NCBI GenBank assembly: GCA_036172665.1
Contig: CM069875.1
Location: 10,186,001-10,250,000, forward strand
Source: Prosopocoilus inquinatus
Taxonomy: Eukaryota; Arthropoda; Insecta; Coleoptera; Lucanidae
DNA length: 64,000 bases
Direction: 5' to 3'
The notes below the pieces were generated by a model. The model had not been told where the DNA came from, did no database searches, and saw nothing but the letters and a program-made list of their open reading frames with translations. Position 1 is the stretch's first letter; every line of letters starts with the position of its first letter. A program made the position numbers and the translations under genes. Shown here piece after piece: positions 23,644 to 35,373 of the stretch.

Positions 23644-23935
23644 AGCATGACCGCCTTGCATGGGGGACTTATTAGGAGCAAATCCGCTTCATTTTGTCTA
23701 TCCTACTGCAATGTCAGGTCAAAAGGCGATCGTAAGATGTTTATATTTTATCTATTCATCACTCTTACATCGCAATTGCGAATAAATTGGACAAGTCGTT
23801 TTTGTTTGCAGTGGGAATGTCGAGCTACGTTTCTGCCGAAGAAGCCCCAAGCAGGGCTGAAACAGCTGTCCAGAGGCTGCTCGAGGTTTTCACTGCAATC
23901 AAAAACGATTTGCACAAATTTTTTTAATAAATTTT
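23644..23935 (+). mobile_element. Retrozyme copy Rz1, right part
   Basis: Begins with the target duplication AGCATGAC and continues the unit cut at 15681: CCTTGCATGGGGGACT, CTATCCTACTGCAATGT, then the ribozyme region and the GCAATCAAAAACGATTTGC end. Joins interior sequence of foldback A at about 23936. Diverged from the Rz2 units at scattered positions, so it is an older copy. Confidence 0.75.
23829..23877 (+). ncRNA. Hammerhead motif with broken core (Rz1)
   Basis: Stem I GUUUCUG/CAGAGGC, stem II, GAAA and the GUC cleavage site are as in the array. The core reads CCGAAGA instead of CUGAAGA, changing an essential U. Expected to be inactive. Confidence 0.75.
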
Positions 23936-24828
23936 CTAGATCCAATGGTGCCTTGTCATTCTTAATTTGTACATTATTTTGTTATTTTCTAATTTATTAA
24001 TTAAATTAACTAATATTTGCTAATTTTTCAACAAAACAAAACAGAAGGACTGGTTGAAAAGGCTAAAAAAACGTCAATATTGAAATTTAAAAAAATCAGT
24101 AATTGCTGTTTCTGGATCTTTTCGATTTGGACAAAAACATTTGGCGTTTTATGAAACCTCATTAAGGCAATGTTTCACAAGAGTTTAGACATACAGGTGT
24201 TCCATTTGAAAATTTTGAGAAAAATTAACTTTCTCGAAACTCAACACCCTGTACACATAATAACTAATAGATTGAATCTGTTGTGAAATTTCTGTAGATG
24301 AGATATTGTATTGACTGCATACAAAAATTCCCGCCAAAATGTAAATAAATAATCAAGCTGTAAGAGCTCAAAGTAAAGCAATTTTTTATACACTATCATT
24401 TATATCTTAAAAACTCTTAAATAAAACTTCCGAAATTACCTACTCCTTATGTTACTCGTTCGATTTAAAAAAATATATCTTTGGTATGGCTCTCATTTAC
24501 TGAACACCCTGTACTGTAGCCAAGAATAATTTTAGAAAATAAAGCTGACTGAATTACACCTCAGCTCGTTTGAATTTCTTTTCTATCTTGTATACTTTAG
24601 ACGGTAGAAGACCGTGGCACTCGGTGAACAGCCTGTATACCTAAACATTCTGAAAATTAACACACTGATCTAGGAGGAAGTGATTTTTCAGACTAAAATA
24701 TTGCCTTTTATATTACTTCCGGTTATGCCGGAAGTAGACATTAGCTTTCTTATTTTAAATGGAATGCTATATTTTTTTATTGCAAATGCTATATTTTTTG
24801 TTACAAATTCCGATTTCACCCGTTATTC

Positions 24829-25036
24829 TAAAAGCCGAACTACGCGAGCAAGATTTCCGCCGCGTTAAACACGCCGCGGATTGCACGTCTGAACGGAAAC
24901 CAAGCAAACAAACGCATGAAACTAGATGAACGTAACGCGACGTTTATTCCATTTGAAAGCATGGCTTCCATTTAGACGTGTAATCCGTCACGTTAAACAC
25001 GGTGCGAATAACCCGCCCGTGTAGTTTGGCTCTTAG
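24829..25036. mobile_element. MITE with about 70-bp TIRs
   Basis: Left end TAAAAGCCGAACTACGCGAG; the right end read inverted is CTAAGAGCCAAACTACACGG. Both continue with GTTTAAC/GTTAAAC and CACGTCT blocks. About 208 bp, GC-richer than its surroundings, inserted in element B. A fragment of the same family is at 3640-3797. Confidence 0.72.
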
Positions 25037-26127
25037 TAAAAATTGTAAAGGCTTTCCAACACTTTAACATGACGCCATAAACAAGTGTCTTAAAAAAATA
25101 AGTATATCTTAGAAAACAATTTTCTTTTAACACCTTGTCTTGTAGGACACCGTATTGTGTTCATGAATAAACAGACTATCTTACAATACACTTCTTCCCG
25201 CGAATATCAAGACTGAATTATTTATAAAATATTCTGTTTCGAGAGAAAATACTTTAGACACATAATTAGTTTGATATCCTGAACACGAAGCCATGTTAAA
25301 AAACATAATGTTTCACTTAAAAAAATTGAAAACAATTGAAAATCTCGAAAACCTGATTGTCATTTTTTTTTCTATGTAAGAATATATATATATATACATA
25401 TACCGGCTGTTTCAAATTGGGTGTGCACTGAAGGGATCTCCTAAACCGTAAGAGATACAAATTTGGTTAAATGGAAGAAAAGTTGCACGAAGCAATGCCT
25501 AACTCGTATTCATTAACAGAATAATTTTTTTCTGATTTCTTTTTGAGATATTAATAAAAATGTAAAAAAAAATCAATTTTCTTTTTCTCCCTATATCTCT
25601 TTTATTATACATAACTTTGAAATTCTGATTTAACTTTCTGCAGGAGGCACTTTTTGATTCTGCTTCGAATAAGAGTAATAGAATTGAAGTCAAACGTTTC
25701 GTCTTTCCACGACCATCATCAGTATCGATTTTTTAAATACAACTTATCTCTTTTTATTTTTCTATTCGATACCACTTTTTCTTCTGATTGTAATGATATG
25801 TCACACTTAATAGTTGATATTAATTTGATGCTTAAATAATTCAGCTTTTACATGAAAATTTTATTTAATACATAATCTGACATTTTTGGTTTATTTCTTA
25901 CTTTTTATTATTCTAGTCGATAGCATTTTTTCAAGTAAAGTTAGAATATGACAAAAACTGAAACTGCTGTACAGGGTGCCTCAAAGATCTATATTTTTTC
26001 TATGAAGCCTATAGGAATAGCATGAAGGGAAAAACACGTTATGAAAGTTATACTACACTTAAAATTATTTTCAACTATACAGGTTGTTCCAGAAACTGAT
26101 GATCCATGTATAAGTGAATAAATATAA
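25037..26127. other. Intergenic, TE end fragments only
   Basis: No gene. A short TA microsatellite lies at 25385-25400. TE-end-like motifs (CCGGCTGTTTCAAATTGG at 25403, ACAGGGTGCCTC at 25973, ACAGGTTGTTCCAG at 26079) suggest old element termini, but I could not pair them. Confidence 0.4.
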
Positions 26128-28265
26128 ATAGAACACCCTGTATATTTTTGCAAATTTAGATGTCCCGTGAAGATCTGATTACTACAACATAAGCACATTT
26201 TGGTTTTACTTAACTATTTTGGAAAAAGAAATTATTTTCTTGGAAAATTCTTTAAAAATTCACGAACTTTGAACGTATGTTTCGGACTACGGAGAAAACT
26301 CCTACGTAAATATAACACAATATTCGTAGGGCTTTGGCCTTTACGGAGATATAGCAAAAAAGTTAAATATCTTTTAGCATTATACAGAGCGATCAGTACT
26401 TGTACATCACTCGGTATAATTTTTTGTTTTAATGGAATGAACTATTTTTTATTGCAGTAATAGATAGTACTTAGTAACTTAGCTTTTTATTGATATAAGA
26501 TTTTCAAGGGTGTTTGAAAATTGCTAGTACAAAAAAAAACTATGGCATCTGGAAGTCCTAAGAAACCCAAAAAACATCATTTCCGTCAATTCATTGTTTG
26601 TGTAAGTGGCATTCATTTCGGTAATAACAACGTGCCGAGTTATGATTGTTGTGATAGCTTGTTACCTTAGCTCAGTGGCGCAACAACAATTTTAGCCAAA
26701 TTTTTAGTAATTTTTATCTCGAAAACTAAAGGACTTTTATTAGAATTTTTTGCCAATGACTTCAACTCACCATCACCAATTACCATTTTTTTTGTACTAG
26801 CATTTTCCAAACACCCGGTATACTTTAGTCTTTACTATTATTTGAACTTTTTGATATTTTAACATTTTTTTGTGTATTGTTATAAATTTGGTAAATTAAA
26901 AAAGAGCTGACTCTCACAGTCTTGGTAATAATGGATAATAAATAATAATTTTATATGTGTATTTACAATGATTTATACCGATAAATTAGTTTGATGCATT
27001 GCTCAAACTTTATTTTCTAAATTTCATTTTAATTAGTAGCTGAATTAAGTAATTCATTCTTTTCACACATTTCTAATTTAGAGTCTTTATCTAATATGAT
27101 AGAATAAATAGTTATTATGACTAGGACTATATGGAAAAAGTAAAACACTCACTTTTCAGCAAATATTTTTAATCAGGGACACGATTTGCACAAATATAGT
27201 TCAGCTTTGAAGTTGTTTCGTCTACTGTAACAATTGTCTTTACAAATGAATGAAACGAAGATCAAAGTTAAAAACAATGTTCTTGTACCTCGCCCTATGT
27301 CACATTACATGGGATTTATATTATAAATTATAAATAAAATTAGAATTAAATAAAGTTTAGTAGTGCGAAAGTTTTAGAAACTCGTAACAACTGTATTAGT
27401 AAACCCGCACAAAATATATTAAATAATAATAAAAGATGTAAATGATCTTAGTAGCTACTTACAATTAAAATTTTAAATTAAATGTTTGTACATTCTGCCT
27501 GGAAATTGCGCATACTTATTTAAAAGCTTTATAAAATTTAAATTGACATTTTGTTTATAGTCGTAATTATAATGAGTATTAAGTTTATGTTACACTAAGA
27601 CACCATACAAATTAGTCAGAAATATGTGAAAAAAGTAATTACTTAATACTTGCTATTAATTAAAATGAAATTTAAAAATGAAAATTTGAGGTAACGAGTT
27701 AAACTAATTTAACGGTAAAAATCATTGTAAATATATATATATATAAAAACTTATTCTTATTAGCAAGATTGTAAGATTTAGTTTTCTTTAGTTTACCAAA
27801 TTTATGGCAATAACTTATACACAAAACAAGTTAAAAACATCAAAAAGTTCAAGTAATAGTAAAGACTAGAGGTTTAAGTATGAGAACTGTTATAAATAAA
27901 GCTATATAATCCTATATTAATAGAAAGCTAAGTTTAAGTTCTATCCACTGGTGACAAGTGAAATAAAAAACAGGTTATTCCATTAAGAAAATGAGAAACC
28001 GACAGAAGCGCAAGTACTAATCTCTATGTATAATACTAAATGATATTTAACTTTTTTGAAGAATTTTGAAGAATGTTGTGTTATATTTTCGTAGACCTGT
28101 GTTTTCTCCATATTCAGAAAGATACGTTCAAAGTTCGTGAGTTTTTAAAGAATTCTACAAGAATAGTGAAGTGAAGTGAATAGTAAAGCCAACATATGTT
28201 TATGTTGTAGTAACCAGGTTTTCACAGGACATTTAAATTTGCAAAAATATACAGCGTGTTCCATT
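26128..28265. mobile_element. Foldback element C
   Basis: The ends are inverted copies: GAACACCCTGTATATTTTTG at the left and CAAAAATATACAGCGTGTTC at the right. The arms stay similar for several hundred bases: GATGTCC(T)GTGAA, GAACTTTGAACGTAT and the block at 26240-26340 pair with 28070-28170; after the nested MITE, 26830-26890 pairs with 27775-27860. The interior (about 27000-27770) is AT-rich without a transposase. Confidence 0.7.
26510..26818. mobile_element. MITE nested in foldback C
   Basis: Inverted ends GGGTGTTTGAAAATTGCTAG and, from the right, GGGTGTTTGGAAAATGCTAG, about 309 bp apart. Inserted in the left arm of element C; the right arm lacks it. Confidence 0.7.
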
Positions 28266-28446
28266 AAAAAAAATTCATTCCCTACACACCATTATTTTCT
28301 AGAACGCCGCAATTTTTGTTGTGTCATATTATCGAACACATAATCAAACAGTAATATATTATTATTTGAGCATTTCTTAATATGAAAGTTAAATTTTTCC
28401 ATTTTCGATTACAAAAATTTTAAAATTCAGTAAAGCTACTCTCAAC

Positions 28447-29330
28447 CAGTGTTGTTAAGATACATTTCTAATAGTATTTAGATACGGATGCAGATACTTT
28501 CACAAATAAGTATATAGATGCAGATACAGATACTTTTTCCGGAAAATATCTAGATATAGATACAAAAAAAAGTATCTGCAGTTTATCAAGATACTTGCAA
28601 GTGTAAAATTCAATAACCTATGCAGTAGTGGAGGTACGGTATTATTTGCAATCCAAATCGACTCTTTTTGTGAAAATTGACGAAGTTTTCGTATAAATAT
28701 GTGAATAATGTACACACTAAAAGCTGTGATAATTTTCACAATTTTTTTCAGCAGTATGTCTTTTTAAATAAAAAATTTATCTTTGCAATTAAGTTGATCA
28801 ATAAGCTGATAGTAATTACCTGGTTTTGTATGAAATCAAGTCAAGTCAACGTAAAATATAAAGTTATCAACAGAAATGATTCTACTTCCGTATCAGACAA
28901 GTTAAATGTCAAATAAATCTAGCATCCTAAGTTGCAACCTTGTTGTTGTTTCCTTTTGATTTTCTCCTTTTGTCAATTATCTTTCCCAATTTTTAAAATA
29001 ATTTTCAAGTTTCTGAACTATCAAATCGCATTTTTAATAGAACAGTCATTTGACAAACTGGAAAACATAATTAACAAGAGGGGAAAATCAAAAGAAAGAG
29101 ACTGTAAAATCGGAGGTTGCATTTCCGCAGCAGATCTTTGCTGTTTTTATGGAAGTTCAAAATGTATCTAAAACGTATCTTAGTATCTCAAATGAATAGA
29201 TACACTGTAATTGTATCTAGATGCAGATACAGTTACATATTTTTAGTAGTATCTGAGATATGTATCTAGATACTCAAAAAGTATTTAGATACTGTATCTA
29301 GATACTTGCATCTAGATACTTAAAACACTG
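28447..29330. mobile_element. Non-autonomous hAT element
   Basis: Ends CAGTGTTGTTAAGATAC and, from the right, CAGTGTTTTAAGTATC. They are flanked by a perfect 8-bp direct repeat CTCTCAAC (28439-28446 and 29331-29338), diagnostic for hAT. Subterminal zones (28470-28600 and 29160-29320) are dense in AGATAC/GTATCT motifs. The 884-bp interior has only short frames and no transposase. Confidence 0.85.
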
Positions 29331-29640
29331 CTCTCAACTAGAAGTTTGCCTGCGTGATCTAAACTGTGGAATTGAAAAATGTCCGTGTATTTAATTTTTT
29401 TTAATTCTGAAAGCCTGTGTTTTTAAAACCGTACTAAAGATGGTCTTAGTTAATGCATAATACAAAGCTACGTTTTAAGCCGTTTAATGCTTTATGATAA
29501 ATTCGATAGGAAAGCACAAATTTACGACAAAAAAGAATGCATTGAAATTTCTATGGTGCGTGATCATAGTGGACACCCGGTACTTCGAAATAACTAATAA
29601 TAATAAATTAATTAAGAGTTTGTAAGATATTAATGTTTAT
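29331..29640. other. Spacer, nothing recognised
   Basis: Short AT-rich stretch between a hAT element and element B copy 2. A TE-end-like CCCGGTACTTCGAAATAAC at about 29576 is unpaired. Confidence 0.4.
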
Positions 29641-30042
29641 ACAGGGCCTCCTAAGTTGAGTTAAGTGGCCTATTAAAAGTTTTCGAGGAAAGGAACATAC
29701 AAATATTCTGAAAATTAACACACTACCCTAGAAGGAAGTGATTTTTCAGTCTAAGGTATTTTCACTTTTATATCACTTCCGGTTATACCGAAAGTCGGCA
29801 TTAACTTTTTTTTTTCTAATGGAATGCTATATTTGTTATTGCAAATTCCGATTCTACACATTATTCTGAGTGTACTTAAATGTAACGGTTCTTCAGATAT
29901 CTTCGCATTTCTGAAAAAAATTATTTCGGCGGCCTTTCATTAAAGAGAATGTATTTCCGACTCTTTCAAATTTCAAGATTTAAGTGTCCTATCGTTTGAT
30001 AGAATACCATTCAGCCTTTCAAGTCATATCTTAATTATCATT

Positions 30043-32301
30043 AGAGAGCGGATTTATATGCGAGTAATTTTGATGAAATATGCGCATATATATGCACTAA
30101 AAAATGATGAAATATGCACATATATATGCACTAAAAATGGCGAAATATGTGCAAGATAGGCCGAACACTTCAAATAATGCAATAACTGGTCTACTGTGTT
30201 TTATGGGCATTCTTATTCAAATAAAAAACATTATATTTTATACAATTTATTTACATTTATTTGTAAACGCTTATATGAAGGAAGTATGTATATTATATAT
30301 GTACATTATTAAGTAAATATTATAACGACTAAAAAAATTTTCTATTATAATTTACAACAATGTGTTTTTCCAAGTTCTCTACCAGGAAATTTTGCCTTTT
30401 ATCTGACAAAATATTTTTATAAATTGAAAAACTCCTTTCAACATCCACGGAGGTAATTGGGGCATATTTAAAGTGACTCATAGCTGAAAATTCTACACTT
30501 AAGTCAATTTCAAAGTTTCCATTCAAAATTTCGTAAATTTCCTCAAGGGTTTTGAAGCCGCTATTTTTATCTAAAACGGATAAACATTTTTTATTTACTG
30601 AACTGCCGATTTTACCTGGAACTTTTGAAATATTCTCTTTAAATTCTTTAACAATTTTAACGGATTCTATTAAAGACATTTTCGGTTTTTCTAAATTGTT
30701 TATAGTTTGTATTACAAAACTGTAATGCATTTTGATGAAGTTCAGTTGATTTGCCAATGAAGTTTTTGTTACAATATTTTGTGCCTTTGCAATAGCAGCC
30801 CTATCTTGGGCATTAAACTCTACAACCAATTCCTTAATTGCTACAAAATGTTCAGCATAAAACATTGCCGCTTCCAACCAAGTTCCCCACCTAGTCAACA
30901 CTGGTTCGGGAGGTAAAGGTACATTCGGCAATTTTTCCCTGTACAACTGCACTCGTAGGGGACTTTTGACAAATATTTTTTTAATGGTACTAATTAGTAG
31001 ATCTACATCAGAAAATTCACATCTAATATGTTCAGCTACTCTGTTACATCCATGAGCTAAACAACTCACGTGAACTAAATTTTTATAAATTGTTTTAAAT
31101 TGCTGCCCGGCTTTAACCATGTAAGGGGCAGCATCTGATACCATAAGTAAAATTTTTTCAGTAGGAACTACATTAGGTGAGAAAAATTTCATAAAACATT
31201 CATTAACAGATCTTAAAATACTTAAATGATTAGTTTTGTCTAACTGTGTACAGGCTATTAAATAAGATTCACTAGGTTTATCTTCGCGCAAAGACCCTAT
31301 TAACAAATTTACAATGTAACGCCCACAAGAATCAGTAGTTTCATCCACAATAAAATAAATATATTGATTTTCTACGATTTTCTTGACTTCTTTTAGAGTA
31401 TCGTTCTAGATGCGAGGCACGTAATTTTTTTTTAACGTACTTTCATCGGGAACATTTTTCTTGGTATATTTTTCCAAAAAACTTTTAAAAATAGAATTTT
31501 GCAGTTTTTTCAAAGGTATGTTTGCACAAATCATCGCCTCGCATAAATCAGCATTAATTCATTCATTCATCTTGTTGTTCATTAGATGAAGTCATCAACG
31601 ACGGTCCACTGTCTAAGGGTAATTGAAATGTTTTCGATTCATTCATCTTCTTGCATTTTGACTTGTGTAATTCTGTCCCGACATGTTGTGTGACCGAAAA
31701 TTTTCGTTGGGTTGGTATCTACAACAAGAACTTGAATTTTTTTAAACTGTCTGAACTTTCAATATTCAAGAACCAAGCAAATATTTACCTAAGGAGGAAG
31801 AAAACAAACTTAAAACTTACCATTTTACTACAGGCTTTACAGAATACGCTTCCATTGGTGTAAGCAAGCTCGGGCTGATCCAGGAATTAACCAGGCTCGA
31901 ATTGTCTTTCGGCATATTGCACTTCTCACAAACAAAAATACTTTTACGGAAGAACTAAACGTTCGCAGCAATAACCGACTAATAATCCGTGAAGAAGTGA
32001 TGAAACAATATTGCAAACATGAACGCCCCACCGCATCGTTAAGAAAGTACTTGGAAATCCCTAATTCACTACTTGGAAAATTCTGCCTGCTTAAGCCCAA
32101 GAAGGGTGCAAACTAGACCCTAATTAATGCAACAACATGTTCTGACGAATTAAGAATTCAGGAAAAAATTTACTCACTTCGACACAAATTCTTTCAAATA
32201 TGCATATATATGCACGTTTTTAAGAAATATGCGAAAATTGAACAAAATGCTCAAATATGCAAAATATGCATGCAATATGCATTTAGCATAGAATCTGCTC
32301 T
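30043..32301 (-). mobile_element. hAT element with degraded transposase
   Basis: Short inverted ends AGAGAGCGGATT and AGAGCAGATT followed by TATATGC/TCTATGC. A perfect 12-bp direct repeat TTAATTATCATT flanks it (30031-30042 and 32302-32313); this is longer than the 8 bp usual for hAT, so the exact ends are uncertain. Subterminal ATATGCATATATATGCAC motifs occur at both ends, with two tandem copies at 30068-30145. It contains the transposase gene on the minus strand. Confidence 0.75.
30329..31915 (-). pseudogene. hAT transposase with BED finger, broken
   Basis: Reads from ATG 31915 to the stop at 30329. Exon 1 (31915-31821) starts MPKDNSSLVNSW and, after a frameshift near 31875, gives the first half of a BED zinc finger (NGSVFCKACSKM). 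A GTAAGT donor at 31820-31815 and an acceptor AG at 31720-31719 remove a 102-bp intron. Exon 2 continues the finger (QHVGTELHKSK), so the finger is C2-H2. After a frameshift near 31570 and an in-frame TAG at 31406-31408 comes the DUF659-like catalytic part: VDETTD at about 31345, the SDAAPYM segment, RWGTWLEA. It ends in a hATC dimerisation domain (PITSVDVERSFS). The 339 codons from the DETTD motif to the end are uninterrupted. The CGGBP1-like finger plus DUF659 plus hATC order fits a hAT transposase. It should act in the nucleus on the element's own ends, but at least three lesions make it inactive. Confidence 0.8.
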
Positions 32302-32575
32302 TTAATTATCATTGAACAATTCACAGGCTGGTCAAAATATGGTGCCGAACCTTGTTCTGTTCAACTGCCCCAATAAAAAATATGATTCCATTTAGAATAC
32401 GAAAGTTAATGTCTACTTCCGGTATAACCGAAACTGATATAAAAGTGACAATATTTTAGTCTGAAATGGAGAGATGGAATACTCCTAGGGCAGTGAGTTA
32501 ATTTTCAGGACGTTTGTATGTTCCCTTCCCCGAAAAATTTTAATAATTCACTCAACTTGGGAGACCCTGTGTGTA

Positions 32576-33213
32576 TGTAAAAAATTGGTCTATTTTAAGC
32601 TCTTATAGTTTTGTTTTCGTCGTGAATTTTTTTAATGTGTTAGAGTATTCAACGGAATTGATGAAATTTTTGAAAAAGGTAAATGAAGATGAAAAAACTA
32701 TCGACAACTTAAAAACATACAAAAAATACCTTTAAAAAGGTGAAAATAAATAAAAACTGTGGCTTATATTTAACTCCGAAAAAGTCTAAAAATGAGACAT
32801 GCCAGGTTAAATATCATAAAATGCATGTATTAAGGGCCGGTTACTCAGTCACTGTTTAACGTTAATCTTCAGTTAGCTTCCATCTGTTCCTATGTAAAAA
32901 AAAAAACGAAGATTAAAGTGAAACTATAACTGAGAAACCCGACCTAACAGTCATGGGCGACCTCTAGTAAAATTTATAAAAAAAAATATTTAATAGAAAA
33001 ATACCTACAACAAATTAACACATAGATAAGTCAAATGATGCTGTCTTGTATAGAAACATCTATTAACTGCAAGCTATTAAATAAATGATCAAGTATTTAT
33101 AATAAGAAAACTACCGGCAGTATCGGATTATATTATTTTACCAATTTTATTTGATGCCTCATTTTCACTTGAATTTTGCGTGTCTCATTTTTACACCACT
33201 TGACCCTAATCGA
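32576..33213. other. Spacer with one MITE
   Basis: AT-rich, no gene. Holds the small MITE at 32834-32942. The rest (32943-33213) shows nothing recognisable. Confidence 0.4.
32834..32942. repeat. Small MITE, TTAA-like target
   Basis: Ends GGGCCGGTTACTCAGTCACT and, from the right, GGTCGGGTTTCTCAGTTATA, then TTAATCTTC on both sides; about 109 bp. Flanked by TTAA-like bases (ATTAA / CTAA). A similar start (TTAAGGCCCAGTTTTACAAT) occurs at 63906. Confidence 0.55.
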
Positions 33214-34199
33214 ATATTTTCTTTTACTTTGAAAATATTTAAATAACTTTATTAAAGTAATTAAAAAAAATAAAATTTAAAGTAACGTTACCGTTTGCTA
33301 AAAAAGCGGAAAGCAGTTGCCATGAGTTTTTAATTGACAGAACAATTGTTTAGATTATTTTTACACATTATTTTTACAAAATTTGTATTTCCTTTTGTGA
33401 TAATAAGATGGATTTTAATAATGAAATGTTACGTAACGTGACACCCTAACAGGAGAAAGCAACCAAAATTCGTTTGGTGTCAAGATTACAAGAAGTAAGA
33501 AGTGTTTACAAGACGCTGAAAAACAATTTGAATAATTAATGTACGTTTTCTAGATCCAATGGTTCCTTGTCATTCTTAGTTTGTTCATTGTTTTCTGTTA
33601 TTTTCTAATTTATTACTTATTCTTAATTTGTACATTATTTTGCTATTTTGTAATATATTAATTAAAGTAACTAGTATTAGTTAATTTAATTAATAAATTA
33701 AATTTAATTAAATTAACTAATATTCGTTAATTTATCCAGAATCTATCGAAAAGGTTAGATAACGTCCATATTGCAATTAAAGAAAATAATAAATTGCTGT
33801 TTCGCGATTTTGAGTAAAATAAACTTTCTCAAAACTTAACACTCTGTACATATAATAACTATTACATCGCTAAAGTGAAATTTCTGTAGATGAGACATTG
33901 TACTGACCACCTACAAAAATTCACGACGAAATATAAATAAATAATCAAACTATAAGAGCTCGAAATAGAGCAACTTTTTACACATAATCATTAATATCTT
34001 ACAAAGTCTTAAATAAAACTTCCGAAATTCTTGGTTATTACCTATTCGAAATATGTAAAAATAAACTGGGTGTTTCATTTAAAAAATACAACGGTATGTA
34101 GAGTTAAAAATAATTTTATAAAATAGAGCTGACTGAGTTACTCCTTATCTCGTTTGAGTTTCTTTTCTATCTTATACACTTCAAAGGTAGAGAAGATTT
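33214..34199. mobile_element. Foldback element A, copy 3 (left arm missing)
   Basis: Matches the interior and right arm of copy 1 from TACTTTGAAAATATTTAAAT (copy 1 at about 11722) to GGTAGAGAAGAT (copy 1 at about 12764). The left arm is absent. It keeps interior sequence missing from copy 2 (TAATAATGAAA, GATTACAAGAAGTAAGAAGT). Confidence 0.68.
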
Positions 34200-34515
34200 T
34201 TGTTTTTTGATTTGCAAAGGTTTAAATCGTGTATTTTCGTTCTAATGCGATCAGGTAATTCAAGAAAGCCGCTCTTTGATTGCAGCATATTAAATAGTTA
34301 TTATTCCTTTTGAAAAAAATAAGTTACGACCTATTGAAAACTTCATATGCTCTAAAAATGTTAAAACCTAACATGCAATCAAAAGAGTGACTTTTTCGAA
34401 TTACTCAATCGCATTAGACAGAAAATATACGATTCATAGCTTTGCAAATTAAAAAAAAGAATCTTGTCATGGAAACGAAAATTACCAAATTATACTAAGG
34501 TAATAAATCGTCAGA

Positions 34516-34859
34516 CTTCGTATTCAGGTAGCGACATTAGTGACTTTTTCTATCTATCCTTGTCGCACAATAAACTCATATAGGAATAAAAATACACAAT
34601 CAAAAGTTTGTTATTCAAAGTTACGTTTCACAAATGGCAATTTACTATGGCTGCGTAGAATGACATAATCTAATACATTTTTGATTAGAGAGTCGGCCGT
34701 AATCTACTACCATTGTAGTAACAAGAATTCCCTAAAAGTTTTGATTTCTTTGTTTCTCTTGCGACATTCATATTTGTTATCTCTGTTACACAATAAACTC
34801 ATAATGGGAAAGGAATGGTGTTACCTGAACACGTGAGTGTGTTGATTTAGTGACCTTAA
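34516..34859. mobile_element. MITE family G, copy 1
   Basis: Starts TTCGTATTCAGGTAGCGACA; near the right end ACCTGAACACG is the inverted partner of CGTATTCAGGT. Similar along its length to 52372-52710 in the same orientation (TTTCACAAATGGCA, TTACTATGGCTGCG, TTGCGACAT). About 340 bp, non-coding. Confidence 0.7.
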
Positions 34860-35129
34860 GTGATACATATTCGGACTCACAATGATCGTAGATTCTAAAT
34901 ATTAAAAAAATATACAGGCTGTCCCATTTAAAATTCGATTCGATTCCGAATTTTATTTTAAATATAAAAATTGTAGACGAGTAAACACGTAGACATCCTG
35001 TATTGAGTACAGTACTAGACTACCAATTATCCGACTTAATGTGGCCCGGAACTAGGCTGGATAATCGAAAAAGTCGGATAATAGGAAGTTTTTTTTTTAA
35101 AGTTTTAGCTGTAAATAAATGAAGTATAC

Positions 35130-35373
35130 CGGGTGGAAAGTTTCAAACCCGAAGATAGCAAACTTGTATTGAAAACTATGTTTCTGTGAATTGCTTCTCG
35201 CCATTTGAAGATACAAAAATGGCAATAGTATTACAGAAAGAGAAAATTATGGACAATATTATGATGTTAAAATTATTCTTAAATATTAATACTTTCAGAA
35301 TATAAATAAAATTTTCAAATTTTAAACGAAAAATTTAGTCGCCTATGTCAGGTTTGAAACTTTCAGTTGTTTC
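35130..35373. repeat. MITE-like inverted repeat
   Basis: GGGTGGAAAGTTTCAAACCC at the left pairs with an inverted AGGTTTGAAACTTTCAG at the right, about 244 bp apart. Non-coding. Confidence 0.6.

Larger units (their letters stand above)
14515..24640. mobile_element. Foldback element A, copy 2, split by ribozyme element
   Basis: The left arm 14515-15085 (ACAGGATGTCTACCGAGTGC) and right arm about 24110-24640 (CACTCGGTGAACAGCCTG) correspond to the arms of copy 1. The interior runs to about 15386 and resumes at about 23936 (TTTTCTAGATCCAATGG, matching copy 1 at about 12010). About 8.5 kb of later insertions lie between. Relative to copy 1 about 120 bp of interior is missing at the junction. A flanking TA on both sides could be the target duplication. 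Confidence 0.75.
14474..24828. mobile_element. Element B, copy 1, split by element A
   Basis: Positions 14474-14514 (ACAGGATATTCCAAGTTGAG, then GTGGCCTATAAAATTTT) match the left end of element B at 29641. The match resumes at about 24641 (CATTCTGAAAATTAACACAC, GGAAGTGATTTTTCAG, CACTTCCGGTTAT) exactly where copy 2 continues. B was therefore present first and element A inserted into it. B is in turn cut on the right by a MITE at 24829; its right terminus is not found. No protein is encoded. Confidence 0.7.
29641..32575. mobile_element. Element B, copy 2, split by a hAT element
   Basis: Left arm 29641 (ACAGGGCCTCCTAAGTTGAG) to about 29860 and right arm about 32370-32575 (ACTTGGGAGACCCTGTG) are inverted copies. 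They share TTAATTTTCAG, GAAGTGATTTTTCAG-like and CACTTCCGGT(T/A)ATACCG blocks. The centre is occupied by the hAT element 30043-32301. Copy 1 starts at 14474. Confidence 0.7.

Noticed and set aside
31837..32115. 88-codon frames on both strands upstream of the hAT finger
   Set aside because: The plus frame is antisense to the hAT 5' region and has no known motif; the minus frame overlaps the true start of the BED finger in another phase.
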